Positions 36,975 through 48,471 of a stretch of DNA of 64,000 bases are shown here, in pieces; within the stretch, counting starts at the first letter, position 1; each line of letters starts with the position of its first letter. A program made the position numbers and the translations under genes. Where the stretch lies: contig NC_053046.1 in assembly GCF_003473485.1 (NCBI RefSeq), positions 34,611,332 to 34,675,331 of the forward strand. Direction: 5' to 3'. The stretch is from Medicago truncatula. Lineage: Eukaryota > Streptophyta > Magnoliopsida > Fabales > Fabaceae. The notes under the pieces were generated by a model that saw nothing but the letters and a program-made list of their open reading frames with translations, did no database searches and was not told the origin of the DNA.

Positions 36975-37715
36975 TAGGGATGGCAATTAGATCCAGGTTC
37001 GATGGACACCCACAAAAAAATACCCGCAATAGATAGCGTAAAATCCCGCTTTCATGGATATGGGCATGGGTTCGGGTAATTACCCGCAAACTTAAAAGGA
37101 TGCGGGCACGGGTACGGGCACTATACTACCCAGCCCCACAACCCGCATATATGTTTTTTTTTATATATATAATAAATAATTTATATATTAATTAATAATT
37201 AATTTACCTAACTATTTAAGCTTAGACCTAAATCTAAAAATTGCTTATTACAGTAACCTAAACCTAGCATTTCGTTGCGTTGAATCTCTGCCGCCTGCCT
37301 GCCTTTCGTTGCTTTTTGTTATCCATCTCTTATGCTTCCGGGTAACTATTTCTTGAATCTCATATTTCTAAAGGGATGTCAATTGGACTCAGGCCTGATG
37401 GGCACCGCTAAATACTACGATTCATACTTTTTTTATTTGGTTAAATACTACTATTCATACCATTTTATGAGTTGATTTGAAATTTTCTGGATCATAATTG
37501 TATTTCAGTTGTGGTGCTTTTTTATTGTCTTTTCAGAGTTAAATTGCAGATAATGGGTGCGGGTATGGACACTTAGGTGCCCATAGGGTATGGGGAAGGG
37601 CACGAAAGTTGTTGCCCACGAGGGTACGGGCCCGGGTACGAATATTTTTTACAAACGCGGATATGGGGATGGGTACTATAGTACCCTGCCCATTGGGTAC
37701 CCATTGCCATCCCTA
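36975..37715. mobile_element. Non-autonomous hAT element
   Basis: Starts TAGGGATGGCAAT and ends ATTGCCATCCCTA, perfect 13-bp inverted ends, and is flanked by a perfect 8-bp target duplication ACACAGAC (36967-36974 and 37716-37723), the size expected for hAT transposons. 741 bp, no transposase. The interior holds repeated GGGTACGGGC/TACCCGC phrases near both ends and a third, diverged copy of the terminus (AGGGATGTCAATTGGACTCA) at about 37373. Confidence 0.92.
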
Positions 37716-37723
37716 ACACAGAC

Positions 37724-39622
37724 AAAATGGGAATAGATAGTACAGTTATGTTCTGTTATCTTTTCCTTGATTCTATAAAAAAAATTAATCAAACTAAAAT
37801 GCACCCTTTTTGGTTTTTATATATCTTGCTTTATTCTATATTTTATATAGGCCAATAAGCAAAAACATTTTTCTTCCTGTTCTATTCCCAATTAGGTTGA
37901 CATCACTAAATGTTTACCAAACATTATTAAAGTAAAATAAATTACATTTTGATGATTATTAATAAATACAGTAAATATTTTAGTTGATAGCATGACCATC
38001 TACCAAAACTTCAATTGAAAATGAAATATTTGTTGGATATATACTAAGCTTTGAAATATGAAGCACGTTGTGTCACAAATTCGAAAGGGACCACAAGGTC
38101 GTGATAGTTGCCTTACCAGTTAGTTCTTGAACCAAATGGATAATCCATAGAGTCCTGCATGTGGACCACTACCAAATTATTTTGAGCTTGAGCTTGAGCT
38201 TGATCAATAATAAACTATAGTATAACTTTAAGGGTTTAATTACAGCCATTAATAAGAAAAGTACAACAGATATAAGTTCATTCTGATGAAAAGCATGTGT
38301 AACAACTAACAAGTCATTACTCCCATTAATTGATCCCAACACATCAATGACATGTTTGGATGACATTAAGTTTATCCTCTGACGTATATGCATTTGTGAG
38401 ACTCTTTGAAGAGCTTATGGAAACAACAAACAACTTATGACCTGTTGTCCATAAACTCTCCATATAATAGTTTATATGATACCAATCTATGCGTAAACAC
38501 TTATATATAAGCATTTACATTATAAGCGCTTAATTAAACTATTTATCCAAAGAGACTAATTCTAACACCACAACATCACAAAAGAATCAAGCTGCTGGTT
38601 ATACAGTTCTTTTTAACTATTCCATAATTTGTCAACATAGACATTTGATCACCACCACACATCACCCTAATAAGAATTTGGTTGAAAAGGACACACTGAT
38701 ATGAATTCAGAGTTTTAACACGCAGAGCTTAGAGAAGTTAAGCAGAATGCAAGGCATTTTCTATTATCTTAACTCTGGGCAATGAAATATTAACATTTTA
38801 TGATATGATCTGGTTCAGTTGTACATTACATTTAGTGTTATTTGTGTGAGATTCTATTTTTCAAAGACAAATCCATTCAATTCCAGTAATCAAATTGCCA
38901 TTTATGATGTTCTTATTAACTGGTAAATTATCATGTTCTCCTAACAGCAAGTGTTGCAAACACAGCCATAATGCAATCCACCAGTCATAAAATCTAGATA
39001 AACAATACACATACATGATCGCGCGCGCATACACCGATTAGAAGGCTAACATGTTGATTTTTCATTGAGCGGACATATAATTATCTTCGTATTGGACAAA
39101 AAACATGGGTGGGCGTGAAAATAATGAATCACATGCTTCGAGTGACTTTTGTCCTAAATATGTTCGTAAATATAAGCATTTATCATTATAATTTAACAAT
39201 GGTTGCCTTTCTCTTCCATGAATTTACAATGCCTAGAGTCCTACAAGAGTGTGGGATTGAAATAATAAAACTATTTCCTTTCAAGATTCCAAGTCAAGGA
39301 AGCAATTTGTTTAAAGTGTTAGCACATTTTCAAATGGTGAATACATTTTATTTGTGAAGCAAGCCTCAATATTGATCTTTCTTCCACATTTAAATCACAA
39401 TGATACCAAATATTTTTAAACAAATGAAGTTGCTAGAGACTTGAATCTAATTATAAACATAAACCATCCAAAACTTGGGACAATATGAAGTAATCAGTTT
39501 ACTCAAGAACATCGCATGAAAGATTTGACCAAGTTTGGTTGCTGTACACATACACATACTTGACCCGCAACTAAAATTAAGGTCTATGCATTACACCGGG
39601 AAGGAATTTCTCATCAACACAA
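37724..39622. other. Gene-free stretch
   Basis: AT-rich intergenic DNA between the hAT element and the ARL8 stop codon; a short GAGCTT repeat occurs near 38183-38201 and an alternating GC run near 39020. Confidence 0.4.
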
Positions 39623-42600
39623 TCAGTTTGCAGTTTTCGAGTGTTTGATAAGCCAGTCGATGACGACATCTATGTTTACAGAATCCTTGCATGAAATCAT
39701 GTAGCAACAGACCTCTCTGTCTTTAATTGACTCAAGTCCTCTGAAATCAACCAAAGTCGAAAAATCAAAGGTTTAATTAGTTACACAAAGCATTAAGAAA
39801 TATTTCAATAAATACACACAACAATAAAAACAATAATAATGATGATTTTTGGATGAAATTATTATATGAACTTACAGTTGATCTACCAATGCTTGCTTGG
39901 AAAGAGCTTCCGACTTGTCAATTTTGTTTCCAAGAACAAGCAATGGAATCCCATTCAAGGAAGGTTTTGTCAGGAGTTCATTTAATTCGCTTCGAGTTAT
40001 TGGAACACTGTCTCTATCAGCAGCATCTACAACATACCTGCAATTGCATCCATGATTAAAGCAAACAGAACTGTATATACACCAAGAAATGCAACTCCTA
40101 ATTACTCGAAAGAACAAAAATACACACCACAATATGAAGCATGTGTAAGACTTCTTATCAGAGAACAATATAAGAGGAGAGTACAGAAATCAATTGGCCG
40201 TTATGTTTTTATTATGTAAGTTATGCTGTTTATTTTTATAAATAAACAGAGAAAGGAAAGGAGAAATGGGTGATGGGATAGTTATTCAATGGTTATGGCC
40301 TTATGGGAGGAAAAGACCAAGACTCTTATAATTCTGTAAACTAGATTTCCAATGGTAGTCTAAAGTCTAGCCACAGTAACCAAAATTCTTCACTAAAAGT
40401 CGGTTATTTCCTTTATATTTTCTATGTTTGAACCAGTTTCTATCAGCATCCACGGCCAATCTACATCTTGATAATAAAAAACAGTGGTTATAAAAACAAG
40501 TATCAGGAAGTGGTTCGATCCAAGCTATTACGACCCGGGGTACCCAAATTCTTGAAACTAGCGGAAGTGGTCAAATAGCTTTTAATAGTGACTCTTGACG
40601 TGAGCCTTTGGCTGGGTGTTTTGTTCTATTGTTCTGTAACTTCGCTCCATTTTCGGGTTCATCTTGTGCTTGATTTGGTTTTTAAAGAAAATATTTACCC
40701 GTTCAAAGAAGAAGAAAAAAAGAGTATCAGGATTTCTGTCCCTAATGTTTGAAAGAATGAGGAATACACACAATCACCTCTTCCTCATTCATTGAAAAGT
40801 GAAACTTTAAATGAATGATGATAGAGACATTTTCGACTTCTATGTTCACTCTCTATCAACATTCATTCTCCTCCAACACTAACAACATCAACAGTTTGTC
40901 TATATATTGGTGCTGTGAATGGAATTTTTCACCAAACTTGAATCACAACCCTTTAGCTCTACGTTCTAAGTTTCTAACGATTCATGTGTAATTGAGAAAA
41001 TCTGTGTCTGCCCCCTTCTCATTTCCTTGTTGCCAATAAAGATAAAGTTACCTTATTGGAAGCCACACTAATTGCTCCTCAATTTGTATGATCACGTGTC
41101 TTGCCAAAACTTGAATCTACGGTACCTACCCATGTTTTGACCCAATTATATTGACTAACCGAAATCATTTTGGGATTTACTGAACCTTAGGTTAGGCCGA
41201 AAACTTAACAGGCTGCCTCCACCACCACTGTTTCCCAATAACCATCTCTTGACAGTTTTCCTTTGAATTCCTTCATCACCCAATAAATCCTCCTCCACAT
41301 CTTTAGCCATTCTAATCAACTGCACTCTATTTTGAGGCTGCAGAGTGTGAACCTTTCATTGTAAAGATGGCGGAAGACCACTCATGAGATAGCTCATGTA
41401 TTGTTGTTAAGGTAGTTTTGGTACCTTGGAGGAAATCAACACAAAAGCCTCTATATTGCTCAATAGTGCCGAACAGTCGAAAAGCTAACAATTCTTCAAA
41501 GGGATTTGCATGCACCCACCCCCATACTGTTTTATAAGAGTCTACTTCAACTTATCCCAAGTCAGTTTTTCTTCAGTCCCTTTGAGAAGATCAAACCAAT
41601 GAGTAGTTCCTCCCTTCATATATGGCCAGCTAATTCTCACCTCGACTTCTTCAGTTGTGTTTAAAACTTGAAAATAAATTTCATTCCTAGTGATCCATGC
41701 TATGCCTTGTTCCGTCAAAAGAGTTTTTTGGACTAACTGTTCTGTCAAACATAGGAAAGTCTACATTTTTAATTAACATTTTATACTCATCCCAATACCC
41801 ACCTTGTAATTTTCTTGATATTGGTTGATGAGACCTATCAACAAAGGATGAATCTCTAACTGAAGCAGATTCAACCCTGCAATCCTCAGTATTGTGACAC
41901 ATATGCACTCCATGTTTGCCCTCTTGAATTCTTTCAACAGATCAACCCTACTTTGTCATTCTTAGAATTTGGACTAGGCTTAACTTAACCCCAAAAGCTA
42001 GTTCAGTCACATTAGTTATATTTCTAGTCGATGTGTCATCTCAATACCACCCCCTCACATCTAGTATTGGACATATGGAGCGTCGACAAATACAAGTGAT
42101 CCAATTTTAGATCTAGAATAGGTTGCGATACCATATTGGAGTATGGGCTAGGCTTAGCTTAATCCCATAAACTACCTCACGGGGTGAAGATTGGCCAAGG
42201 CTTAAAAGGGCTACTAAGTAAATTGGCTATATTTCAAGTCGATGTGGGAACCTAATAATCATCTATAATTTCTCTAATTCACAACCCTCCCCTCTTGGAT
42301 TGGATCACAAAAGTCGGACCAACTATAGGGTTTATAATAAACTTTATTGAACTCCACAAAGAGTATACCAACCCACGGATATGGTAGATGAACTTCCCTA
42401 TTAGCCTTAAGGCCGAGACTCTCCTATGAGAAAACAATTATCACGCTCACACAAAAGAAAAAGAGAATGCAAACCAAAAACTTACACAAGTCCTCCTTAT
42501 AACAACACCATATTAATTCAATCATTGCTGTGTACTTTTCTTATCATATATCTTCCCTACTGCACATAAAACAACTAGTACTACATAACTGTCCTAACAT

Positions 42601-43731
42601 TTATATTCTATATTACTAATTTAACCTTAGCATTTTCTTATTTCTCCTAGAGTACACAAGCCACATTTTAGGCTTGTTTTCTGCATGGTCCAGGACCTAA
42701 CTTTGGGCTCTAACAGAAACATAAACAATAAAAAAAAACATTAACTATATACAATTTGTAATCCAACACAAACTTAAAAAAAATGACAAAGGAAGATATG
42801 CATGTCTATCAATGTATACATATGTAAGTAAGAGAGAACATGAAAAGAGACAATACACAATAGCAGAGACACCACGACAGTAGCGCTCCCACATTGTTCG
42901 AAACCTCCGTTGTCCACCAAGATCCCAAAGCTTTATCGTGACATTTCCCTTAGTCACTTTTCGCATATTGAACCCAACCTAAAGTTCAATAGCAAAATTC
43001 ACATTTCAATTAGCACGTGCACAATCCTTAAATTCTGAATTCAAATTTAACAAAAAAAGTAAAGATACTTACAGTTGGAATCATATCCTCGCTGTACCCT
43101 CCTGTCTGTCAAACAAAACAAACAAAAATCAATGACCAAACTATGAAACCATATCCACGAGAACAAGCAACAAAACCAGTAATAATGAGTTAACTCACAG
43201 CAATTGAATTGACAAGAGAAGTTTTTCCAGCATTCTGAAGACCTACGAGAGAAAGCTCCATCTCTTGTTTAAAAAATAAGCTGCCAAAAAACACAAATTC
43301 ATAATCATTCATTCAGTTCACAAATCCATACAAAATCACATAATAATTTGAGCCAAAACCCAATTTAGTCCCTAACAATTTTCTCCTGGATCAATTTAAA
43401 ATCCCGGCAGAAACTAATACCAAACTAGTACCTCCCTGACATTTTCAAATTAATAGGGACTAACTTTGGTAAGAGACTTGATTGGGCTGCGAGAAAATTG
43501 TGAGTGGCCAAATTGGATCTTTACTCTAATAATAATTTAGAGGTTTAACATCTAGGATTTATGAATCTCAATCAATCAATAAATATTTAAACTTTGTAAA
43601 CAATCATATTGGAATGAAATTAGAATACAGAAACATAAAAATTGAAACTTTATAACAAAGAAAATAAAAGTATGAAAGGAAAGTGGGTTTTACCTGCGGA
43701 GCCAATTGAGAAGAGAATCCCAGAGACCCAT
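39623..43731 (-). CDS. ARL8: ADP-ribosylation-factor-like GTPase ARL8
   Basis: Six minus-strand exons, 43731-43694, 43280-43199, 43105-43073, 42978-42857, 40037-39876 and 39740-39623, join without any frame problem into 184 residues, the normal ARL8 length. Visible GTPase motifs: P-loop GLQNAGKT (26-33), switch I threonine 51 in MIPTVGFN, switch II WDLGGQ (69-74) and NKID (129-132). The N-terminus [16 protein letters not shown] is the amphipathic membrane-binding helix of the family. ARL8 acts in endomembrane and vacuolar/lysosomal trafficking; in Arabidopsis and tobacco, ARL8 proteins are also host factors used by tobamoviruses together with TOM1. Intron 4 (40038-42856, about 2.8 kb) contains a retrotransposon remnant, and intron 1 a MITE. 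Closest expected relative is the ARLA1 group (At5g37680), which fits the neighbouring genes. Confidence 0.95.
41327..42716 (-). mobile_element. LTR-retrotransposon remnant inside ARL8 intron 4
   Basis: The minus strand encodes broken gag pieces of the plant Ty3/gypsy type: [20 protein letters not shown], then [20 protein letters not shown], and [17 protein letters not shown] in other frames, with stops between. Further up (42716 downward) a sequence starting TGTTAGAGCCCAAAG looks like an LTR start, and TGGTATCGCAACCTA near 42135 resembles a plant primer-binding phrase. No pol domain was seen. It lies in the same orientation as ARL8. The gag identification is firm; the LTR limits are tentative. 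Confidence 0.65.
43359..43516. mobile_element. MITE in ARL8 intron 1
   Basis: Left CCAATTTAGTCCCTAACAAT and right (reverse-complemented) CCAATTTGGCCACTCACAAT continue as inverted repeats into TTTCTC. 158 bp, non-coding. Confidence 0.65.
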
Positions 43732-44135
43732 TTGTTGAGAATGAATGAATAGGAAGAAAGAAGGAAACTTTAGCGATCAATGAATGGTTTATGGAATGTT
43801 AAGGAAGGAAGAGATGTTTTGTTTACAATGTCGATACGATACGGCAGAATAAAAACACAGAACGTAGGTGTTTTTTGTCTGTCTCTTGTTTTGTGCCTTG
43901 CTATTCCCCCCTTTCCAATTCTTGTCCTCTTTATATATACCGCTCAATTCACCTCCTTTCCTGTAACTAGAAACAAAGTAAAGTAACCTAATTTTATTTT
44001 ATCTTAATTTCAACTTTTTTTTGTGTGTGTAGAGAATCTATAGTTTATCTCTTATCCTATTAAATAACTTTTTTTTATTTATAATTTTATCTCTTATCTT
44101 ATTAAATAACTTTTTTTTTTAGGGAAAATAACTTT

Positions 44136-44243
44136 CTTGTTTGTATGTTAAATAATTAATTATCTTATTGATATGTTTGATATAAATCAAGTAAATTAAA
44201 AAGTCACCCTCTAATAAAACTATATCATAAGATAAGATGACAA
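44136..44243. repeat. 108-bp dispersed repeat, copy 1
   Basis: Nearly identical to 53228-53336 in the same orientation (starts CTTGTTTGTATGTTAAATAA, ends AAGATAAGATGACAA), with about two substitutions or indels. It is followed directly by a tRNA-like SINE sequence, which copy 2 lacks. Confidence 0.9.
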
Positions 44244-44247
44244 AATT

Positions 44248-44321
44248 GTGAGCATAGCTCAGTTTGTTTGAACAATGTATAATATACGTAAGGTTCAAGG
44301 TTCGAATTCTGACCATTACCA
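44248..44321 (+). repeat. tRNA-like SINE fragment
   Basis: GTGAGCATAGCTCAGTTTG contains an A-box-like TAGCTCAGTTTG and is followed about 30 bases later by the B-box-like GGTTCGAATTCTG. No cloverleaf pairing, so not a tRNA gene. The rest of the interval back to ARL8 (43732-44135) and on to 44934 is AT-rich with no gene. Confidence 0.5.
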
Positions 44322-44934
44322 AAAAACTAAGCAGATTGGAATGAATATTTCAAAATTTGTCGACCCATTTAAAAAAAAAAGAGATAGATCAATCTGAAGT
44401 TTATTATACTTTCCAAAGCATTAACACCAAAAGATGTCAATTTTCTCAATGTAACATGGTTTCTTCCCACGGATCAAGTCAACAACCTCAAGAGAAGTGA
44501 GTATGTCAAGGACAACTCCAATGAAAGCATAGATGCTCTAGTGTGCATTTAATAAATGTCTATGGTTTCTTTCAACTATTGAGTTTTGTTGTAATGTTTC
44601 CACACAAGATGTTTGATGTAAAGTACACATAAGAGTAAAATGATGGCATATTAAACTCAGATCCATTACCACTACGAATGGTTTTACTTTTGCATGAAAA
44701 TTGAGTAGAAGCATATGTTATTAAATTATGAATAAGGAATCTAGTTTCAGATTAAATAGCATAAGAAAAGTCCATGCATTTCTAGTATGATCATCTATAA
44801 TAGTTAAAAAATATTGAAACCCTTTATTATAAACAGATTTTAGAGGACATCATATGTCCAAACGTACGATACAAGATCAAAGGGGTGTGTAGAAATACAA
44901 TGACTAAAAGGAAATGACAGACAAGAATAAGAAA

Positions 44935-45764
44935 CTAAAAAAATTCCACAAGATATCTTCCATCACCGGGCTGGAAAAATATGTGGAAACGGCAAAATAA
45001 AATAAAAAAATAAAGAAATTAATAATTTATAAGCAAAATAAAAAATAAAAAGTTGAAAGATTTCGACCATCTTACATTATGGCCCAGCTGAGCCTCAATT
45101 CGCTGAAGCTCAATTTCGATGGGGGGCAGAGGAGGAGGTGGTGGGGTAGGAGCAGTTGTGGGGGGGAATAGACTTTTGATGACTTTTTGGACTGCCCAAA
45201 AGAGAAACATCAAAAATCCAATCGCACCTATAACTGCAAAAATGATGGGGAAAACAACTCCCTGGTGGTGGTCATGGTGTGTGCCCCGCGGAAAGAAATG
45301 GGAGTGGTGCTTCGGTACAACGGGCGGCAGGGAGGGAGAGGATCTTGGAGGGTGCTCCCTGCATCAAACAAGAGACGAGGTTCAGTAAACAGTACTGAGT
45401 CGAATGATTTACCAACAAAATTGAGAAGAAGAGAAAGCTAGTAAAAACAATCATACCCATTGAAGTCATCCATGCCCATTGGAAAGTGATAGTAGTGGTG
45501 CCTCAGCACGACAACGGGTGGAAGGGAAGGAGAGGATCTCGGAGATCCAGAATCATAAGGTGGGAGGTCCCTGTACCAAACAAAAATTAAGCTCAATCAT
45601 ACTCAAACAAGGGTAAAAATGGATTCTAGAAACGATTGTTATGAATATTTAAGAGTAAGTTTTAGGGTTTTAGAGAGAAGATAATTGTTGAAATAATTGA
45701 GTGATTCTCAGTCCAAGCTTAAATACAACTAAAATAGTTAAATGATATAGATAACTTACTCCAT
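44935..45764 (-). CDS. Small histidine/proline-rich membrane protein with duplicated exon motif
   Basis: Four minus-strand coding exons, 45764-45760 (ATGGA), 45570-45457, 45358-45076 and 44970-44935, with GT-AG borders, join into 145 residues. Exons 2 and 3 each encode the same phrase, SPRSSPSLPPVV and PPRSSPSLPPVV, followed by a histidine cluster (RHHYYHFP and KHHSHFFP). A single transmembrane helix follows at about 74-96 (VVFPIIFAVIGAIGFLMFLF), then a proline run (about 104-118), an IELQRIEAQLG helix and the end PGDGRYLVEFF. An upstream non-coding exon reaches to about 45850. I do not know a name or function for the family. The splice fit across three junctions and the protein-like ends make a real gene likely. 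The start codon sits only five bases before an intron, which is the least certain point. Confidence 0.65.
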
Positions 45765-46261
45765 AGGGATCTGACAGAGGGAATAATAATAAGAAGACGA
45801 CGAAAACAACAGGTGGTGGTGGTAGTCGTGAGGAGCAATTGCGTTTCTTTAAGAATCAATTTCAATCTCTGCCAAGATCTTCAACTCTCTTCTATCGAGT
45901 TGGAATCCCTCAAACCAGAAACAATAGGTGGTGTTCATAAAGAGCTTACTAAAATGATTTTTACCACACATGATATGTGCGTGCGTGCGCGCAAGTGCGT
46001 GCATGCGTGTGTTGTTTATAAAAAAAAAAAAAAAGTAGACATGAGTTGGTAGGTTGGTGGATGGTTTGATATTTAATACTACTAGTCTACTACTATGATG
46101 TATGATAAATTTATCATCAAAAGGTAGCATAACTAATTGATGTTGCGTTAAAAGAGACATGAAAGGTGTGGAGCGGTGGCGGATGTAGAGTACGACAAAG
46201 ACGACATTGTAATGAGCTTGGTTATATCATATCAATCTATGTCAAAGACCCTTTTGGTTAT
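45765..46261. other. Leader of the small membrane-protein gene and intergenic DNA
   Basis: Contains its presumed 5' exon, an alternating purine-pyrimidine run (GTGCGTGCGTGCGCGCAAGT at about 45977) and the left target-site copy TTTGGTTAT (46253-46261) of the next transposon. Confidence 0.45.
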
Positions 46262-46379
46262 CAGAAATGATACTCGGACACAAAACCATAGACAAATATA
46301 CGACACCATATTTACAAGGATGGGTAATTTCAAAATTTCAACATTAAACCAAGGACAGTTTTGGAAAATCCATTTTATC

Positions 46380-47353
46380 TTCTTCTTTCCCTGCTCATTG
46401 TGGTGCGTTCCCTCTCCCTACGAACCTCTTCTCTCTTCTCTCACATCACCTCCAATCGGCAAGTTCTCCTCTGATTTTTCACCATTGACCGAAGCAAATT
46501 GATATAGGTAAATCTCCATCTCCTTCATCATGTATGACAATCTCATATCCGGTTCCTTTTACATTCAATTTTAATTTGATCTGAAATTGTGGTGTTCAAT
46601 GTGTTCTTTAGTTTTTCTTTTGATGGCTATGGGTATTAAAAAGAAAAAGGTAAACTATTTAATTTCCCTTTGAAACTATATTTGGTTTGTCATTAAACAT
46701 GTTTGAAAGTTTATTTGGGTTTTTTTTCTTCATAGCTAAAGTTTTATGTGTGAAGCTATGAACATTGTGTTGATTTGTTTCATGACTGTGTTTGCCTTTT
46801 GCAGTGAAAAAAATGTCTAGAAACTCTTCTAATTTCAATTAGACACAATTGAAAAGAAAGGGTGGTTAGTTGTTTTGGTTGTGATATTGTTGTTAGTGTT
46901 GTGTGGTATTGTTTAGATAGAATTTTTTTCAGCTTTTGAGAGTTTTATGAGCTGCATTTGCTGTGCTTTTGCAGTGGACATTTTATGCTCAGTTTTCTGC
47001 CCAGCATTGTGCGAGTTGGCTGCTGCAATGTTGGGCTGTTGCGGCTTTGCTTTACTACTGTGTGCGCGTCCGTTTCACATGGATTGTTGACCACTGCTGT
47101 CTTCTTTACATGGATTGGATTATCCGAAACAACACCAATTCAACAAGCTTGTAAATGTTCCGACATAATGAAGGAAATGAGCAATAAGAAATTTGAGAAG
47201 TTAAATGTCAATTTGTATGTTGAGAAGAAAGGAATTGGAGTATCATTCTTTTGTTGCTGCTATGGTGATTTTTTGTTACTTATGTACTTAGGTTTTAGGG
47301 AAAAATTGAACGGTTTATTTGTTACACTTGTTGACTATTTTGTGATTGTTTAA
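46380..47353 (+). other. Possible second transcription unit of the MULE
   Basis: From about 46380 the sequence is CT-rich like a plant leader, followed by a donor at 46508 (ATAG|GTAAAT), acceptors at 46804 and 46974 (both TTTTGCAG), and an open frame from an ATG at about 46984 to 47353. The frame encodes cysteine-rich and hydrophobic sequence of no known family. It converges with the transposase gene, as mudrA and mudrB do in maize MuDR, but there is no sequence reason to call it mudrB. Confidence 0.25.
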
Positions 47354-47656
47354 AACAATTATGTAAGATTGAAATCATAGTATTTGTATCATAATAGAAA
47401 TGTATTGTATTATGATAATGGTAATGATTGCTTTTGAAATTTATTAAGTGCCAAGTATTTATGACAGGTTCAATTTTAGTCTTGTAGTATCTTTATGATA
47501 AACTGTAATTTAACAAGGCCGCTGGTACTGTTAACAAGGCGGCTGCGGAAACTTGCAGATTAACCAAATCTTTGAAGTGAATACATGATATTTAACAAAA
47601 AGATTAAACACATCTTTTTTCTATTCTCAAATATTAAGTTGTGACTATTTTTTCAC

Positions 47657-48025
47657 TTTTTTTTTAAAACGGCAAATTTATTAGGCTAAGATGTCGCAAG
47701 AAGCAAACAAACTCCCACAAGAAAGGACTACAAAAGGTTCCGCATATAGATGAAAACCAAACAAACAAAACAAAACACTCAAACACCTCCCCCCTGATAC
47801 AAACCGAAACAGCAAAGTACAAGGCCACCTGCTAATAGCAGAAAACTGGCGTGCATACGAGCACCCAAACAAATTGCCCATCCGAAACACAAACAACTAA
47901 AACAGATAAAACAAGCTGCACCTAAACCTGCAACAGTACCAACAGGAAGCTAGGCAAGAAAAATACAAGACAATTCCTTCCTATCTAACAAGACAAGTCC
48001 TTCCTATCTAACAAGAAAAACATAA
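47657..48025 (-). mobile_element. 5'-truncated LINE insertion nested in the MULE
   Basis: Read on the minus strand it ends with CTTAGCCTAATAAATTTGCC and a poly-A run, the tail of a retroposon. It is flanked by a long target duplication, GACTATTTTTTCAC (47643-47656) and GACTATTTTTCAC (48026-48038). The 5' end includes a short tandem repeat (TCCTTCCTATCTAACAAGA twice, about 47976-48017). No reverse transcriptase is left. Confidence 0.8.
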
Positions 48026-48471
48026 GACTATTTTTCACCTTATAATGATATAAGACACATAAGAAGCGCACACCCATAATATTTCATTGATAAGTTGTAT
48101 GGAATTTAAGAGTTTTGACATGAACTTGCAAAATAACATTGCTGCATTATATTCACTAATTTGTCCATTACTACAACACCATTTCCATGGTTGATTAAGT
48201 ACATCACAAAATAAAACTTAAATTACATAAGTTAACTAACATTGTACCTAATGTTGACTTTACAAACATGTTTTAAACATGTTTTCCCAAAAAAAAAAAA
48301 AAAAAAACTGAAATTCATGACTATGTATAGACCTTTGTCCCCATGATCTGACCACCAAAAAACACAATATCATTGTTATATAAGTCTTGTTATATACACA
48401 CAAAAGGCCACTTCATCTTCTTAGCAATGAGTGCATTAGCTTTTGTCCAAAAAATATTAGAGTTGTCCATA

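Noticed and set aside
45977..46015. Alternating GTGCGTGC run as a regulatory Z-DNA element
   Set aside because: Simple-sequence DNA; nothing in the surroundings supports a function.
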